From: CAZTDD01 sp964612675
Lineage (GTDB): Bacteria > Hinthialibacterota > Hinthialibacteria > Hinthialibacterales > JAKPRU01
Direction of reading: 5' to 3'
Assembly: GCA_964612675.1 (NCBI GenBank)
Contig: CAZTDD010000038.1
Location: 1-49,420, forward strand
DNA length: 49,420 bases
The notes under the pieces were generated by a model. The model had not been told where the DNA came from. It was given only the letters and a program-made list of their open reading frames with translations, and made no database searches. Both the position numbers and the translations under genes were made by a program. Shown here in pieces: positions 39,857-49,088 of the stretch (position 1 is the first letter of the stretch; each line of letters opens with the position of its first letter).

Positions 39857-42322
39857 TCAAACGGAGTTCGCGCGTACGGTCGGAACGTCTTCCTCGCGGA
39901 ACGTTACGACCGTCACGCCGGAACCGCCTTCGTAGTCTTCCCCGTTGCGGAAGTTTTTCACAAGCGGGTGGGTCGCCAGATGGGACCGAACGGCCCGTCT
40001 GAGTGCACCGGTTCCGTGGCCGTGAACGAACGTCACATGTGGAGCGCGGGAAAGGAAGCAATCGTTGAGCGATTTCTCGACGACGGGAAGCGCTTCATCG
40101 ACAGTCAAACCGTGAATATCCACCTGGGTTTCGACGGATTCTTTTTCGACCAGCGTTACTGTTGGTGCTGTCTCGATCTCGTCCCATGCCGCTCCCCGAA
40201 CTTGTACGATCCGTTTCATCGGGACGCGAAGGTTCATCTCACTGATGGAGACTTCCGCTTGCTCGCGCCGGTGATCGGCACGCAGGATCTTCGCCCAGCC
40301 GCTCATCCCCTGGATCCGTGCCTCGAGGCCGGCCTGGATCTCGTCGGGATGGACCGGGGTCTCAGCGGCTTCGCCCCGCGCCTCGCGGGCTAAGGTGGAG
40401 ACATCGTCCAATTGAAGCTGCGCATCGTGAAGATCGGTCCGGAGTTCTTTCAGGACTGTCTCCGGAGGTGTTCCCGCAGATGACGCCTTTTGTTCGAGCT
40501 CGCGCAATCGGCGTTTCCATTCCTTCTGGAAATCCTTTTCTTGCCGGCTCAGAAGGCTCATGCGGCGCTCCATCTCGCTGAGAAGTCCTTGCGCCTTCCG
40601 CTCGGCGCGCCGGAGCGTATCCGCCGCTTCGCCACTCGCCCGCCGGAGTTTCTTCTGGCTCTCCTGTTCTACATTCCGTGCTTTTCGAAGAGCCTCCTCC
40701 GCCTCCCAGCGGTATGTTTGGGCCTGTTTGAGCTCTTCACCCAGCCGATGCAGAAGATCTTCGGTCTCCCCGCCGGATTCGCCGACCGATATTCGCGCTC
40801 GACGGATGATCTCGCCGGGAAGGCCTAGGCGATTGGCGATTTGAATGGCGTTGCTTCTTCCAGGTAGTCCCAGTGTGAAACGGAATGTCGGTTCCAGGGT
40901 CTCTGTATTGAATTCCATGGCGCCGTTTGTCACACCCTCGGCGCTGTGAGCGTATACTTTCATGTCGTTGAGGTGCGTGGTCACAAACACCATCGCACCT
41001 TTTTCCATAAACGCTTCCAGGATCGATGTCGCCAACGCGCCGCCTTCCACCGGATCGGTCCCGGATCCGAGCTCATCCAGAAGCACCAAACTTCCAGGAC
41101 CGCATTCTTCCAGGATCTTTCGAATCTGGCTCATGTGAGATGAGAATGTGGAGAGACTCTGCTCGAGGCTCTGTTCGTCGCCGATATCCGCCCCTAGATA
41201 GCGGAACAGCGGAAGCCTGGTTTCCGCTTTTGCCGGAATGTGCAGTCCGGATTGGGCCATGAGGACGAGGAGGCCCACCGTTTTCAAAACGACCGTCTTT
41301 CCTCCCGTATTCGGGCCGGTGATCACTAGCCCGCGAATGTCTTTTTCAAGACAGACATCCACCGGCACGACCTTTTCCGCGCCAAGGTGCTGCATCAAAA
41401 GAGGATGACGAGCCCCGACCAGCTCCAGTGGGCCGTCCTGTACCACCTGCGGCGCTTCCATGGTGTATCGCAAACTCAAACGTGCTTTCGCCGATAGGAA
41501 GTCCAGGTCTGCGAATATATCCTGATTGTAACGGAGATCTTCCGCGATCCCTCCGACCTTGCCGGTGAGTTCCCGCAGAATCCGACGAATCTCTAATTCC
41601 TCTTGTTTTTCGAGATCTTTGAGATAGTTCCCCTCTTCCACTAACGAGAACGGCTCAATGTATACGGTTGTGCCCGTTGCAGAACGGTCATGAATGATAC
41701 CGTGGATCTTGTTCTGATATTTCGCCTCGACTGGAAGCACATACCTGCCTTCACGCTGTGTGTAGTACCCTTCCATCAGAAACGGCTTAAAGTCCCCGCG
41801 CATGAGCCGTTCCAACTTCCGAACAATCGCCTGTCGTTGCTCACGGATGGAACGGCGGATCTTGAACAACTCGCGGGAGGCGTTGTCGCGGACTTCTCCC
41901 ATTTCGTCGAAAACCGTATCGATTGCTTTTTCCGTCTCCGGATTCGGGATCAGCCGTCTGCCATAATGCTGGATATGGGGGGCTTCCACTCGTATTTCAC
42001 GAAGGGCAGATTGAATTCGTCTGGATGCGGCCAGGCTCTCTCGAATTTGTGTGAATTCGGAGGGTTCCAGCATTGCCCCCGGAATCTCACTACGCCTGAT
42101 CGCGTGGGTCAAGTCATGAATTCCATCCAGTGGCGGTTCCTGACGTGCTTCCCACAACCGGCACATCTCGGTCGTCTCGCCCAGCTCATGTCGGATCTGA
42201 TCGGAATCCCGACGAGGGACGAGTTCATCGATCTGCCGGCGCCCTAAGGGGGACGAGGCCAACGACCTCAGCAAATGGATAACCTTATTATATTCAAGTA
42301 CATCGAGCGTATGTTGATTCAT
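39857..42322 (-). CDS. mutS2: DNA mismatch-repair-like endonuclease MutS2
   Basis: An 821-residue ABC-ATPase/Smr protein that suppresses recombination and, in some bacteria, rescues stalled ribosomes. The start at 42322 (MNQHTLDVLEYNKVIHLL) matches the family N-terminus, although no clear ribosome-binding site is seen and an open frame extends 48 codons upstream. Walker A is GPNTGGKT (336-343), Walker B follows SLVLLDELGSGTDP, and the H-loop is TTHLNDMK. A coiled-coil/connector with many glutamates and lysines leads to the C-terminal Smr nuclease domain (VDIHGLTVDEAL, FVHGHGTGALRRAVR). The length fits MutS2 at the long end. Confidence 0.96.
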   Translation of the reverse strand: MNQHTLDVLEYNKVIHLLRSLASSPLGRRQIDELVPRRDSDQIRHELGETTEMCRLWEARQEPPLDGIHDLTHAIRRSEIPGAMLEPSEFTQIRESLAASRRIQSALREIRVEAPHIQHYGRRLIPNPETEKAIDTVFDEMGEVRDNASRELFKIRRSIREQRQAIVRKLERLMRGDFKPFLMEGYYTQREGRYVLPVEAKYQNKIHGIIHDRSATGTTVYIEPFSLVEEGNYLKDLEKQEELEIRRILRELTGKVGGIAEDLRYNQDIFADLDFLSAKARLSLRYTMEAPQVVQDGPLELVGARHPLLMQHLGAEKVVPVDVCLEKDIRGLVITGPNTGGKTVVLKTVGLLVLMAQSGLHIPAKAETRLPLFRYLGADIGDEQSLEQSLSTFSSHMSQIRKILEECGPGSLVLLDELGSGTDPVEGGALATSILEAFMEKGAMVFVTTHLNDMKVYAHSAEGVTNGAMEFNTETLEPTFRFTLGLPGRSNAIQIANRLGLPGEIIRRARISVGESGGETEDLLHRLGEELKQAQTYRWEAEEALRKARNVEQESQKKLRRASGEAADTLRRAERKAQGLLSEMERRMSLLSRQEKDFQKEWKRRLRELEQKASSAGTPPETVLKELRTDLHDAQLQLDDVSTLAREARGEAAETPVHPDEIQAGLEARIQGMSGWAKILRADHRREQAEVSISEMNLRVPMKRIVQVRGAAWDEIETAPTVTLVEKESVETQVDIHGLTVDEALPVVEKSLNDCFLSRAPHVTFVHGHGTGALRRAVRSHLATHPLVKNFRNGEDYEGGSGVTVVTFREEDVPTVRANSV

Positions 42323-42513
42323 GACAACAAAACAGTGTATGGTACATCGACTTTGAACTCTCGCCGTCCTAAAATACAGTCTATGTCCACCAGGTGGAAT
42401 ACCAACGCCTCTGTACTGACCAATGCATGATCGAGGGTAAGCTCGGTGGAATACTCCGGGGCTCATGCTAGTTAATAGTACCCGAGCGTTCCTCCTTTAG
42501 CAGGTTGGGAAAT

Positions 42514-43662
42514 ATGGCCGGTTCTGACGATGCGCTTGCCCTTGATGGAGACGTTGGTTTCGGAGACATCTTCGGAGGCGAAGATCAATCCGACCTTTCC
42601 GTTGAGAAGTTCGACGACTTCTGGGATCGTGCCCGTCCTATCGAAGCCAAGAAGAAAGGCATCGATCCCAACCAGCTTGTTCGCTTTGTTCATAACGGGA
42701 AGATCCATTGGATCACCCAGGATGAAGCAAGCACCTATCTCCAGCTTGCCAACACCGAAGACAAGAAAGAGAACGCCGTAAAAAAAGAGATTAAGCGAGC
42801 TATGCGAGGCGAGACGCAATCTCTTTCGGATGAGCTCAATGTGCTGCTGGCGATATCCGCTTCGACGCTCAATCGTTACAAGCGTGACGACAGCATCGCT
42901 GAAGAGGAAGTAAGACGTATCGAGCCCACACTTCAGAAACGATTTCAGGAAGTGGAGCAGAATGTCGGGAACCTGAGAGACGTAGAAGGTATTGTCAGTC
43001 AAAAACGCAAGAAGGAACCGATCTTCGACGAGTATGAGCAAAAACTCGGCGAGATGATGAATCTTCAGCGAATGGGAAAGACGGCGGAAGCGGCCCAACT
43101 GGCCCAGGAACTGGCGGCCAAAAAACGGCAATATGTCATCATGAGCCGGGCGATCGAACCGGACGTCTACACGACCTATCATTACCGCATGGAACTCCAG
43201 AAATGTAAGAAGCGCGTATTGAGCATCCAGAAATATCTGGCCGCGCAGCGCGAAAACAGTCTGGAAAGCGAAATCGAGGATTTGAAAAGTGACCTGCGGG
43301 TCCTCGAAAAAGAAAAGGACGATCAAGAAGGTCTGCTCGAACGGGGCGTGAGCATCGATCACGAGAAGTACCAAAGAAATATCGAGCAGATCGAAGAGAC
43401 ACAAGAAAAAATCGCTGACGATCAAATACAGTTGGAAAGTCTGGCGAAAGAATCGAAAATCCTCGTCTCGCAAATCCAAAACGTTGACGACGTGATTTCG
43501 TATATCAGCGAAGAGGTCCTCAAAGACAGCGGGTACGAGGACAATATCCAGCAACAAGTCAGAACCATGGCGGCCAAAAAGATGTTCCGGAAACCCCCGA
43601 AACTGATGACGGGCAAGAGTCAGAGCCGGATGGTAACTACCCAACGGCATGCTCGGCAGTAG
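42514..43662 (+). CDS. Coiled-coil protein of unknown function
   Basis: A 382-residue, highly charged protein with no membrane span. A mixed N-terminal domain (FDDFWDRARPIEAKKKGIDP, NQLVRFVHNGKIHWITQDEA) precedes long glutamate/lysine-rich coiled coils (about 85-340) and a basic tail (KKMFRKPPKLMTG). ATG 42514 is preferred; a TTG 9 bases upstream is also in frame. I do not recognise the family. It is divergent from mutS2 and 80 bases upstream of mnmE, which might make it the first gene of that transcript. Structural or nucleoid roles are possible but not shown. Confidence 0.68.
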   Translation: MAGSDDALALDGDVGFGDIFGGEDQSDLSVEKFDDFWDRARPIEAKKKGIDPNQLVRFVHNGKIHWITQDEASTYLQLANTEDKKENAVKKEIKRAMRGETQSLSDELNVLLAISASTLNRYKRDDSIAEEEVRRIEPTLQKRFQEVEQNVGNLRDVEGIVSQKRKKEPIFDEYEQKLGEMMNLQRMGKTAEAAQLAQELAAKKRQYVIMSRAIEPDVYTTYHYRMELQKCKKRVLSIQKYLAAQRENSLESEIEDLKSDLRVLEKEKDDQEGLLERGVSIDHEKYQRNIEQIEETQEKIADDQIQLESLAKESKILVSQIQNVDDVISYISEEVLKDSGYEDNIQQQVRTMAAKKMFRKPPKLMTGKSQSRMVTTQRHARQ

Positions 43663-43742
43663 CCACAGCTTGTGCTCCGCGCGTTGGACACGATACCATT
43701 TTTCACGTACTCATAGCCGACCTGTTTATCGCATACGCTCTT

Positions 43743-45098
43743 ATGGCCGATCCATTTGATTATTTCCGGGAAGATACTATTGCAGCCCTGTCGACCCCTG
43801 TCGGGCGCGGTGCCATCGCGGTGATTCGGGTGAGCGGACAGGAGGCGTTCCCTTTGATTAGCGGTATTTGTCCTTCGCTTCGCTGGAAGCCGCGCGAAGC
43901 GTCACTCACTTGGGTTGAGATCGACGGAGAGTGTATCGACGAGGTTCTAGTCACTTGTTTTCCCGCTCCGCATTCGTATACCGGCGAGGATGTAGTCGAG
44001 ATCAGCTGTCACGGAAGCGGAGCGATTGTGCGGTCGATCCTGAGTGAACTGTGTCGTCGCGGTGCCCGTCTCGCCCAGCCCGGAGAATTCACGTTCCGAG
44101 CGGTTCGGAACAATAAACTCGACCTTATTCGAGCACAGGCGGTTTGCGATCTCATCGACTCGACGTCGGACCGCCTCCGCCGTGCGGCGTTGACCTCTTT
44201 TCGCGGCGAACTCAGCGATCGTTTGTCCGAGTTCGAGGAGAGCCTGACCGACATTGCCGTTCGACTCGAAGCCTCTATCGAGTTTCCGGACGATGTCTCC
44301 GAGGAAGAGACGACAGTTCCTCTCCAGGAGATGCGAGAGGTGCTCGAAGCGATTCGACAAATCAAACGATCTGCGCTGCGTCGTCGCTTCCTGAGCGAGG
44401 GACTCCGGTTCGCTCTGGTCGGCAGACCGAATGTCGGAAAATCGAGTTTGTTCAATCGGCTTGTCGGACGAGAACGGGCGATTGTCAGTCCTCATCCCGG
44501 CACAACGCGAGATACCATCGAGGCGACGGTGGATATCGCGGGAATGCCGGTGACCCTTGTGGATACCGCAGGTCTTCATGACCGGCCCGGAGAAATCGAG
44601 GCGCTCGGCATTGCTCGTACGCACGAAGCCACCAGCGATTCGGACGGGCTCGTTCTGATCGCAGAAGCGACACAAGCGCTCTGCGACACCGAACGGCAAT
44701 TCGCGGAATCGTCGAGCAAACCGTGTATGATGGTCTTCAATAAATGCGACCTCACATCCTCCACACCGCATCTCGAATCGGAGGACGGTATCCGCGTCTC
44801 GGCCCTGACAGGCGAAGGACTCGACGATCTCCATGAGGCGCTTGAACGATGGGTCGAACGCCTGCTTCCGCAACAGGAGGATGAGCCCCAGACGATCCTT
44901 TCGGTCTTTCAAGAAGAACAAATGCGGGTCATGGAACAGTGTCTTGAGCGGGCTGTTCCCGCTCTTCAACAGAACCAACCGGAAATCGCTGCGGAAGAGA
45001 TCCGCAGCGTCTTGCACTATAACGGTCGGTTGCGGGGCACCAACTTATCGCCGGACCTCATGACGGAGATTTTCTCTCGGTTTTGTGTGGGGAAGTAA
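43743..45098 (+). CDS. mnmE: tRNA uridine-5-carboxymethylaminomethyl GTPase MnmE
   Basis: A 451-residue GTPase that, with MnmG, modifies the wobble uridine of certain tRNAs. The N-terminal THF-binding domain starts DTIAALSTPVGRGAIAVIR. The G domain is inserted in the helical part with G1 GRPNVGKS (227-234), G2 PHPGTTRD, G3 DTAGLH and G4 NKCD. The C-terminus ends FCVGK, the invariant C-x-G-K motif that binds the formyl donor. MnmG is not in this window. The ribosome-binding site is not obvious. Confidence 0.96.
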   Translation: MADPFDYFREDTIAALSTPVGRGAIAVIRVSGQEAFPLISGICPSLRWKPREASLTWVEIDGECIDEVLVTCFPAPHSYTGEDVVEISCHGSGAIVRSILSELCRRGARLAQPGEFTFRAVRNNKLDLIRAQAVCDLIDSTSDRLRRAALTSFRGELSDRLSEFEESLTDIAVRLEASIEFPDDVSEEETTVPLQEMREVLEAIRQIKRSALRRRFLSEGLRFALVGRPNVGKSSLFNRLVGRERAIVSPHPGTTRDTIEATVDIAGMPVTLVDTAGLHDRPGEIEALGIARTHEATSDSDGLVLIAEATQALCDTERQFAESSSKPCMMVFNKCDLTSSTPHLESEDGIRVSALTGEGLDDLHEALERWVERLLPQQEDEPQTILSVFQEEQMRVMEQCLERAVPALQQNQPEIAAEEIRSVLHYNGRLRGTNLSPDLMTEIFSRFCVGK

Positions 45099-45144
45099 TC
45101 GAGTCCGGGCAGGATGTCTCAGCCCCTCCGCGACATACGCGCAG

Positions 45145-46125
45145 TCAAAACGCATCCGTCTCCCAAAACAAAAATGTTCCTTCCTGCACGCTCTTTTCCA
45201 ATTCTTTGTAATAAGAATGCTTGCCTAAATCGCGCCACATCATGCAGGAATCGATCTGCTCTTGATACGCAAGAGTAGAATTCTCCAGATAGGTGCGTAA
45301 GTTGGTATCAAACAGGAAGGATCCGAGTATTCTTCTTGATTCACTTTGATACGCGATCTGATGCAGGGCCGAGAAAAAATCGCTGGGCATCAAGCGCTCG
45401 GCATCGTATGCAAATTCTGTTATCAGCAACGCCTGATCCGTCCACGGCCGGCAGCAAATAAAACCGCCGAGAGCCCCCTTTTTCAGAAGAACCCAACGTT
45501 TGTCTTCGTACAGCCAGGGTCGGTTTCGAAGCCAACAGCCTTTTTCACGAACAACGCGTCCCGTGCAGTCCGGGTGGAAGGAATCGGCCAGATTCGATAC
45601 GTCTGGAAGATGTGCTTCCGTCATTGGGCGAAGACGGGTGTCGGGCGACAAATCCGAAGTGATTCCGGCGAGAGGCAGCTCGATCTGACGGCGATGGATG
45701 GACATCCAGCCGAGTTTGGCGTAAAAACTCTGAATCCCCGTAAAAAGCAGAGATCCTGCGAATCCATCCTCTTCCATAAACTCGACAGCATACCGGAGGA
45801 GCTGCGTCGCATACCCTCGCCGCCTATACAAAGGCGGCGTGCCGACACTGCCGATCCCGCCGAAGCGCACCGACCGGTCACCGATGTTCATGAGACGGGC
45901 AAAAATCTGAAGATGGGAAATAAACTTACCGTTCTGTTCGATGACGAGGCTATAACGCGGATCGTACTCAGGGTCATCGAGGACAATGCTCTCGAAGTAA
46001 CGGGTCGGGACCTGGGGAAATGCGAGTCGCAGAAGCTCCAGCACTTCGTGGAACTCGTCCCGTTCCGCGTGCCGAATGATCTCCCCGTCCTGCAGGGAAG
46101 TGGGGGTACGGTTTTTGGACGTCAT
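45145..46125 (-). CDS. GNAT-family N-acetyltransferase (Eis-like N-terminal half)
   Basis: A 326-residue protein with a GNAT domain in the first 150 residues. GSVGTPPLYRRRGYATQLLR is motif A with the acetyl-CoA-binding R/Q-x-x-G-x-G/A turn, and LLFTGIQSFYAKLGWMSI completes motif B. The C-terminal half has WVLLKKGALGGFICCRPW and resembles the second GNAT-like domain of Eis-type enzymes, but the third (SCP2-like) domain of Eis is missing. The substrate is unknown. It overlaps the upstream tandem PurS-like gene by four bases (ATGA) and is translated with it. Confidence 0.85.
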   Translation of the reverse strand: MTSKNRTPTSLQDGEIIRHAERDEFHEVLELLRLAFPQVPTRYFESIVLDDPEYDPRYSLVIEQNGKFISHLQIFARLMNIGDRSVRFGGIGSVGTPPLYRRRGYATQLLRYAVEFMEEDGFAGSLLFTGIQSFYAKLGWMSIHRRQIELPLAGITSDLSPDTRLRPMTEAHLPDVSNLADSFHPDCTGRVVREKGCWLRNRPWLYEDKRWVLLKKGALGGFICCRPWTDQALLITEFAYDAERLMPSDFFSALHQIAYQSESRRILGSFLFDTNLRTYLENSTLAYQEQIDSCMMWRDLGKHSYYKELEKSVQEGTFLFWETDAF

Positions 46126-46673
46126 GGTCGTTCGGGAACAAGCACTGTTGCTCGTTGATAGTGAGGGTTGCAGAACAGGCCTTGCCGACGGCCTTTGGTT
46201 ACGGCGATCTCGTTTACCGCGGCGAGAGTGTCTTCTCGCGACAGGCCGTCAAAGTGAAGAACCCACCAGGTACCGTGGCGTACATCGATCATCTGCCCGA
46301 GATCGCCCCGCTGACTCAGGGCGTCGCGGACGCCCGCCGCTTTCGCATCGTCTTCGTCTTCCACCAACACCGCCGCGACTGTTGTCCCTTCTTCTCGGGG
46401 GACCAGATCTTCCAGCGAGACGTTCACGTGAGTACTCCATCGATGCTTATTGGGATTGGCAAACAAAGCGGTCTTCGAGACTACACGCTCGACGGCTTCG
46501 AGTGCCCGATCCCCATCGAGATCATGCAGCACAAGGGACCAATAGTCGCTTCGATGAAGTGATTGAATCCGGCTGTATCCTAACCGGTCCCTCAACGCGT
46601 AGAGGGCGCTCGCCGCCACATTGTCGAATATCTTCAATGTGACCAGAACATCTACAGTGGCTTTTTCGGACAT
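46122..46673 (-). CDS. Tandem PurS-like two-domain protein
   Basis: A 183-residue protein made of two similar halves. Each half has a beta-strand, two helices and a strand ending in LFxNP: the first is VDVLVTLKIFDN to KTALFANPNKHRW, the second VAAVLVEDEDD to RRQGLFCNPHYQR. The first half is strikingly like PurS, the small subunit that clamps the FGAM synthase PurL with PurQ (VTLK, then ALExVxxx...LxNP). PurS is normally a single-domain protein of about 80 residues, so this is an unusual fusion or an early relative. ATG 46673 with AGAGGT upstream is preferred over one 45 bases earlier. It is translationally coupled to a GNAT gene and not to purQ or purL, so its role is uncertain. Confidence 0.72.
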   Translation of the reverse strand: MSEKATVDVLVTLKIFDNVAASALYALRDRLGYSRIQSLHRSDYWSLVLHDLDGDRALEAVERVVSKTALFANPNKHRWSTHVNVSLEDLVPREEGTTVAAVLVEDEDDAKAAGVRDALSQRGDLGQMIDVRHGTWWVLHFDGLSREDTLAAVNEIAVTKGRRQGLFCNPHYQRATVLVPERP

Positions 46674-46837
46674 CAAAGTACCTCTGCCTGTTTTCGCGAC
46701 GTATCTTCGTCGGCTCAATTATGCCACACCGGCCGACCGTGGCGAACCCCGCGTCCTTGTCTTGCAGATCGGATCGGCCTAGACTGCCGCCCGTCGACGC
46801 AACTCAGGTGAAGCACGTTTGGAAGGAGAGTCGGGAT

Positions 46838-47587
46838 ATGACCCAACCCAAAATCGGAATCCAACTCATCGTTTTCGGAGAGAAACAGAAAACAGATATC
46901 GCCGGCGTTCTTCGTGAAGTAGCCCAAGCGGGATACGAGGGAATCGAGGCGGATAACCTTTTCCAGAATCACGGAGAGGACGCGGTTCGCAAATTGATCG
47001 ATGAAACCGGGCTCTCTGTAATCGGTCTTCATCGCGGGTACGACGATCTCGTTCAAGAGGAAACAATTGAGAAAGACATCGATTACCTGAAGGCGGTGGG
47101 AGGGACTTATCTCATCTGTTCCGGGGTGAGTGACAACAATTCGCTCGATGGCTATGAAAACAGCGCCGCCTTTTTCAATGAGACCGGTAAACGATGCAGG
47201 GACGCCGGTCTTGTTTTTATGTACCACAATCACAACTGGGAATTTCAATCTTTCAACGGCACGAAAGCGATCCATCGGCTTGTCGAATTGTGCGATCCGG
47301 CGCTTGTCAAACTCTGTATTGATGTCTACTGGGTTCACATTGGCGGCGAGGATCCCTCGACTTTCATCGCACGATACAAAGACCGGGCAGGATACTATCA
47401 CTTCAAGGACGGCTCCCCGGGCAAGTTCATTGAACTCGGCCAGGGAGAGGTGGACCTGATGTCCGCAAAACAAGCCGCCTTGGCGGCGGGAGCCGATTGG
47501 ATCATTTGTGAGCAGGATACAACGGAGAAATCGACACTTCAGTCCATTACCGAAAGCCGGGAATATCTGAGATCGATTGGGCTGTAA
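46838..47587 (+). CDS. Sugar phosphate isomerase/epimerase-like TIM barrel
   Basis: A 249-residue protein of the xylose-isomerase-like (AP endonuclease 2) TIM-barrel family. Strands and metal ligands follow the family order: IGIQLIVFGE, YEGIEADN, VIGLHRGYDD, FMYHNHNWEFQ (with conserved histidines and glutamate), LCIDVYWVHIGGEDP and a final DWIICEQDT. Such proteins isomerise or epimerise sugars, inositols or hydroxypyruvate, often next to Gfo/Idh/MocA enzymes. The start at 46838 has GGAAGGAGAG directly upstream; the frame extends 117 bases further with no homology. Confidence 0.9.
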   Translation: MTQPKIGIQLIVFGEKQKTDIAGVLREVAQAGYEGIEADNLFQNHGEDAVRKLIDETGLSVIGLHRGYDDLVQEETIEKDIDYLKAVGGTYLICSGVSDNNSLDGYENSAAFFNETGKRCRDAGLVFMYHNHNWEFQSFNGTKAIHRLVELCDPALVKLCIDVYWVHIGGEDPSTFIARYKDRAGYYHFKDGSPGKFIELGQGEVDLMSAKQAALAAGADWIICEQDTTEKSTLQSITESREYLRSIGL

Positions 47588-47623
47588 ATGCGGAAAGGAC
47601 CGATTTCTTTCAAGACGGAAAGT

Positions 47624-48103
47624 CTACCTGACTTTATCTTTGGTTTCTTCGAGCCCCACGTGCAGGTCGACTGTACCCGCTTCGGTCGTGAGCGGTACTA
47701 CAAGGATTTGTGTGCTGGGCGAGGAGATCGATATGTTGGCACCGGTAATCAGTGTCGGCGGCGATATTTCACAACCATAGCCCGCGTTCTCCAAACCGAT
47801 TGTCGCTCGGCCTGTGATCATGTTGCCGAGCTCGGCCAGGGCGCTCTTGGCCATGTCGTCCAATTCCTTGACTTCCAACCCCATCATCATCTTCGAGGCG
47901 ATCTGGCAGCCTGTCTGGTTGTTCATTCCGTAAATAACTTGTCCTTCAACCTTCCCGACCACACCGAGGACGATGCAGAGCTCGGGATACGGTTGATTGG
48001 CCATTTTTAATGCCAATCGACCTCGTTCTGTATTCAATTGAACCAGCTGAAGCAGCACTTCATCGGCTGCCTCAAGAAATGGATTAATGAAGTCTACGCG
48101 CAT
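47624..48103 (-). CDS. CheX-like chemotaxis phosphatase-family protein
   Basis: A 159-residue protein of the CheC/CheX/FliY fold. The helix with LDDMAKSALAELGNMITGRA supplies the E-x-x-N pair used by CheX to remove phosphate from CheY; ELGN is intact. A membrane or other domain is absent. No che or fli genes are near, so it may act on a two-component receiver outside flagellar chemotaxis. It converges on the sugar isomerase-like gene with 36 bases between stops. Confidence 0.82.
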   Translation of the reverse strand: MRVDFINPFLEAADEVLLQLVQLNTERGRLALKMANQPYPELCIVLGVVGKVEGQVIYGMNNQTGCQIASKMMMGLEVKELDDMAKSALAELGNMITGRATIGLENAGYGCEISPPTLITGANISISSPSTQILVVPLTTEAGTVDLHVGLEETKDKVR

Positions 48104-48347
48104 AACCGTTATCTACTTATGATTTGGATAAGATGAAACACATTCACGCCAAACCTACCATATCGTCACGTTTAGTTGAAGGCAGATCGAAGTTACAGCA
48201 GGCGTAATTATCAGCGAAAGTCCCTTATAACTGCGCATTTGAGCTCCTTCCCCATTGATTCGTTCGGGTATTGTTACCCATTCCCGGTATACGCGAGAAT
48301 CGTTGCGAATCCTACCCTGGCGCAACGTCCCGCCAACAAAAGAAGAA
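48104..48347. other. Intergenic stretch, no gene seen
   Basis: This interval lies between the CheX-like start and the terminator of the last gene, both on the minus strand. Short frames here look spurious. No promoter close to consensus was found for the CheX-like gene. Confidence 0.5.
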
Positions 48348-48372
48348 CCCCGGGCAGGCTTGGAGCCCGGGG
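48348..48372 (-). terminator. Rho-independent terminator of the last gene
   Basis: CCCCGGGC (48348-48355) pairs perfectly with GCCCGGGG (48365-48372) around a nine-base loop. Read on the minus strand, the stem is followed by a T-rich TTCTTCTTTT tract. It lies about 55 bases after the stop of the secreted-protein gene. Confidence 0.85.
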
Positions 48373-48428
48373 CTGGAGAGAGAAAGTTGAAGAATCACGC
48401 AGTGGGGGCTGCGGAATGATCTGTCTTG

Positions 48429-49088
48429 TTATTCGGTCCAAACACGGACCTCTTCTCTTTCGCTGCGTACACAGACCAGGTCGACCGGTCCGGCTTCGCG
48501 AATGCTTGAAATCACTTTCGGCAACTCACTGACAAGAACGTTCAGATGAAGGCATGTCTCGTCCGGACCGACTCCGAGCGCCGTAAAGTGTTCCTCGGTC
48601 ATCATTCCATTTTTGAGGCTTTGCGCGACCAATTCGACGATTCCCAATGGAATCGCTACTTTGACGTTCTCACCGTCATTGCCAAGGTTTTTCACCGAAA
48701 CTCGCAGAGTGGATGTGGTTTTTGCCGTTACGGAAGGTTTCCGTGACTCCGTCGCGACTTTGACAGTCGTCCCTTCGGCTTCAACGGTCAGTACTTCCTG
48801 TGGAGGGGCCTGGGAGAGTTCGTTCAGGACTTTTGTGATGACCTGTACAGGAATATCCGCTTCCTTGTTCGTTTGCTTTGACAGGCGTTCGAAATCAACG
48901 ACCTTCTGAACAAGATCGTGAAGGACAAGGGGAAGCTGTATATCTACGTCTTCGCCTCCAGGATTTTGAACCTGTACTGTGAGCCATTTGGTGGCATTCC
49001 CTTCTTGCGCACTTACGGCCCCTGCTAAAGGCCCGGTCAAAACAGCAAATGCTAAAAAGAAAAATGTGTACTTCGATCCTCCGGTCAT
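48429..49088 (-). CDS. Secreted protein with two-fold internal repeat
   Basis: A 219-residue exported protein with a clear signal (KYTFFFLAFAVLTGPLAGAV, cleavage near SAQ at 26-28). The mature part has two alike segments, LTVQVQNPGGEDVDIQLPLV with LHDLVQKVV (about 35-65) and LRVSVKNLGNDGENVKVAIP with LGIVELVAQSL (about 127-157), each a beta hairpin and helix. I do not recognise the family. A short third helix/strand segment ends it. AAGGAG precedes the ATG. A terminator follows, so it is a single-gene unit on the minus strand. Confidence 0.7.
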   Translation of the reverse strand: MTGGSKYTFFFLAFAVLTGPLAGAVSAQEGNATKWLTVQVQNPGGEDVDIQLPLVLHDLVQKVVDFERLSKQTNKEADIPVQVITKVLNELSQAPPQEVLTVEAEGTTVKVATESRKPSVTAKTTSTLRVSVKNLGNDGENVKVAIPLGIVELVAQSLKNGMMTEEHFTALGVGPDETCLHLNVLVSELPKVISSIREAGPVDLVCVRSEREEVRVWTE

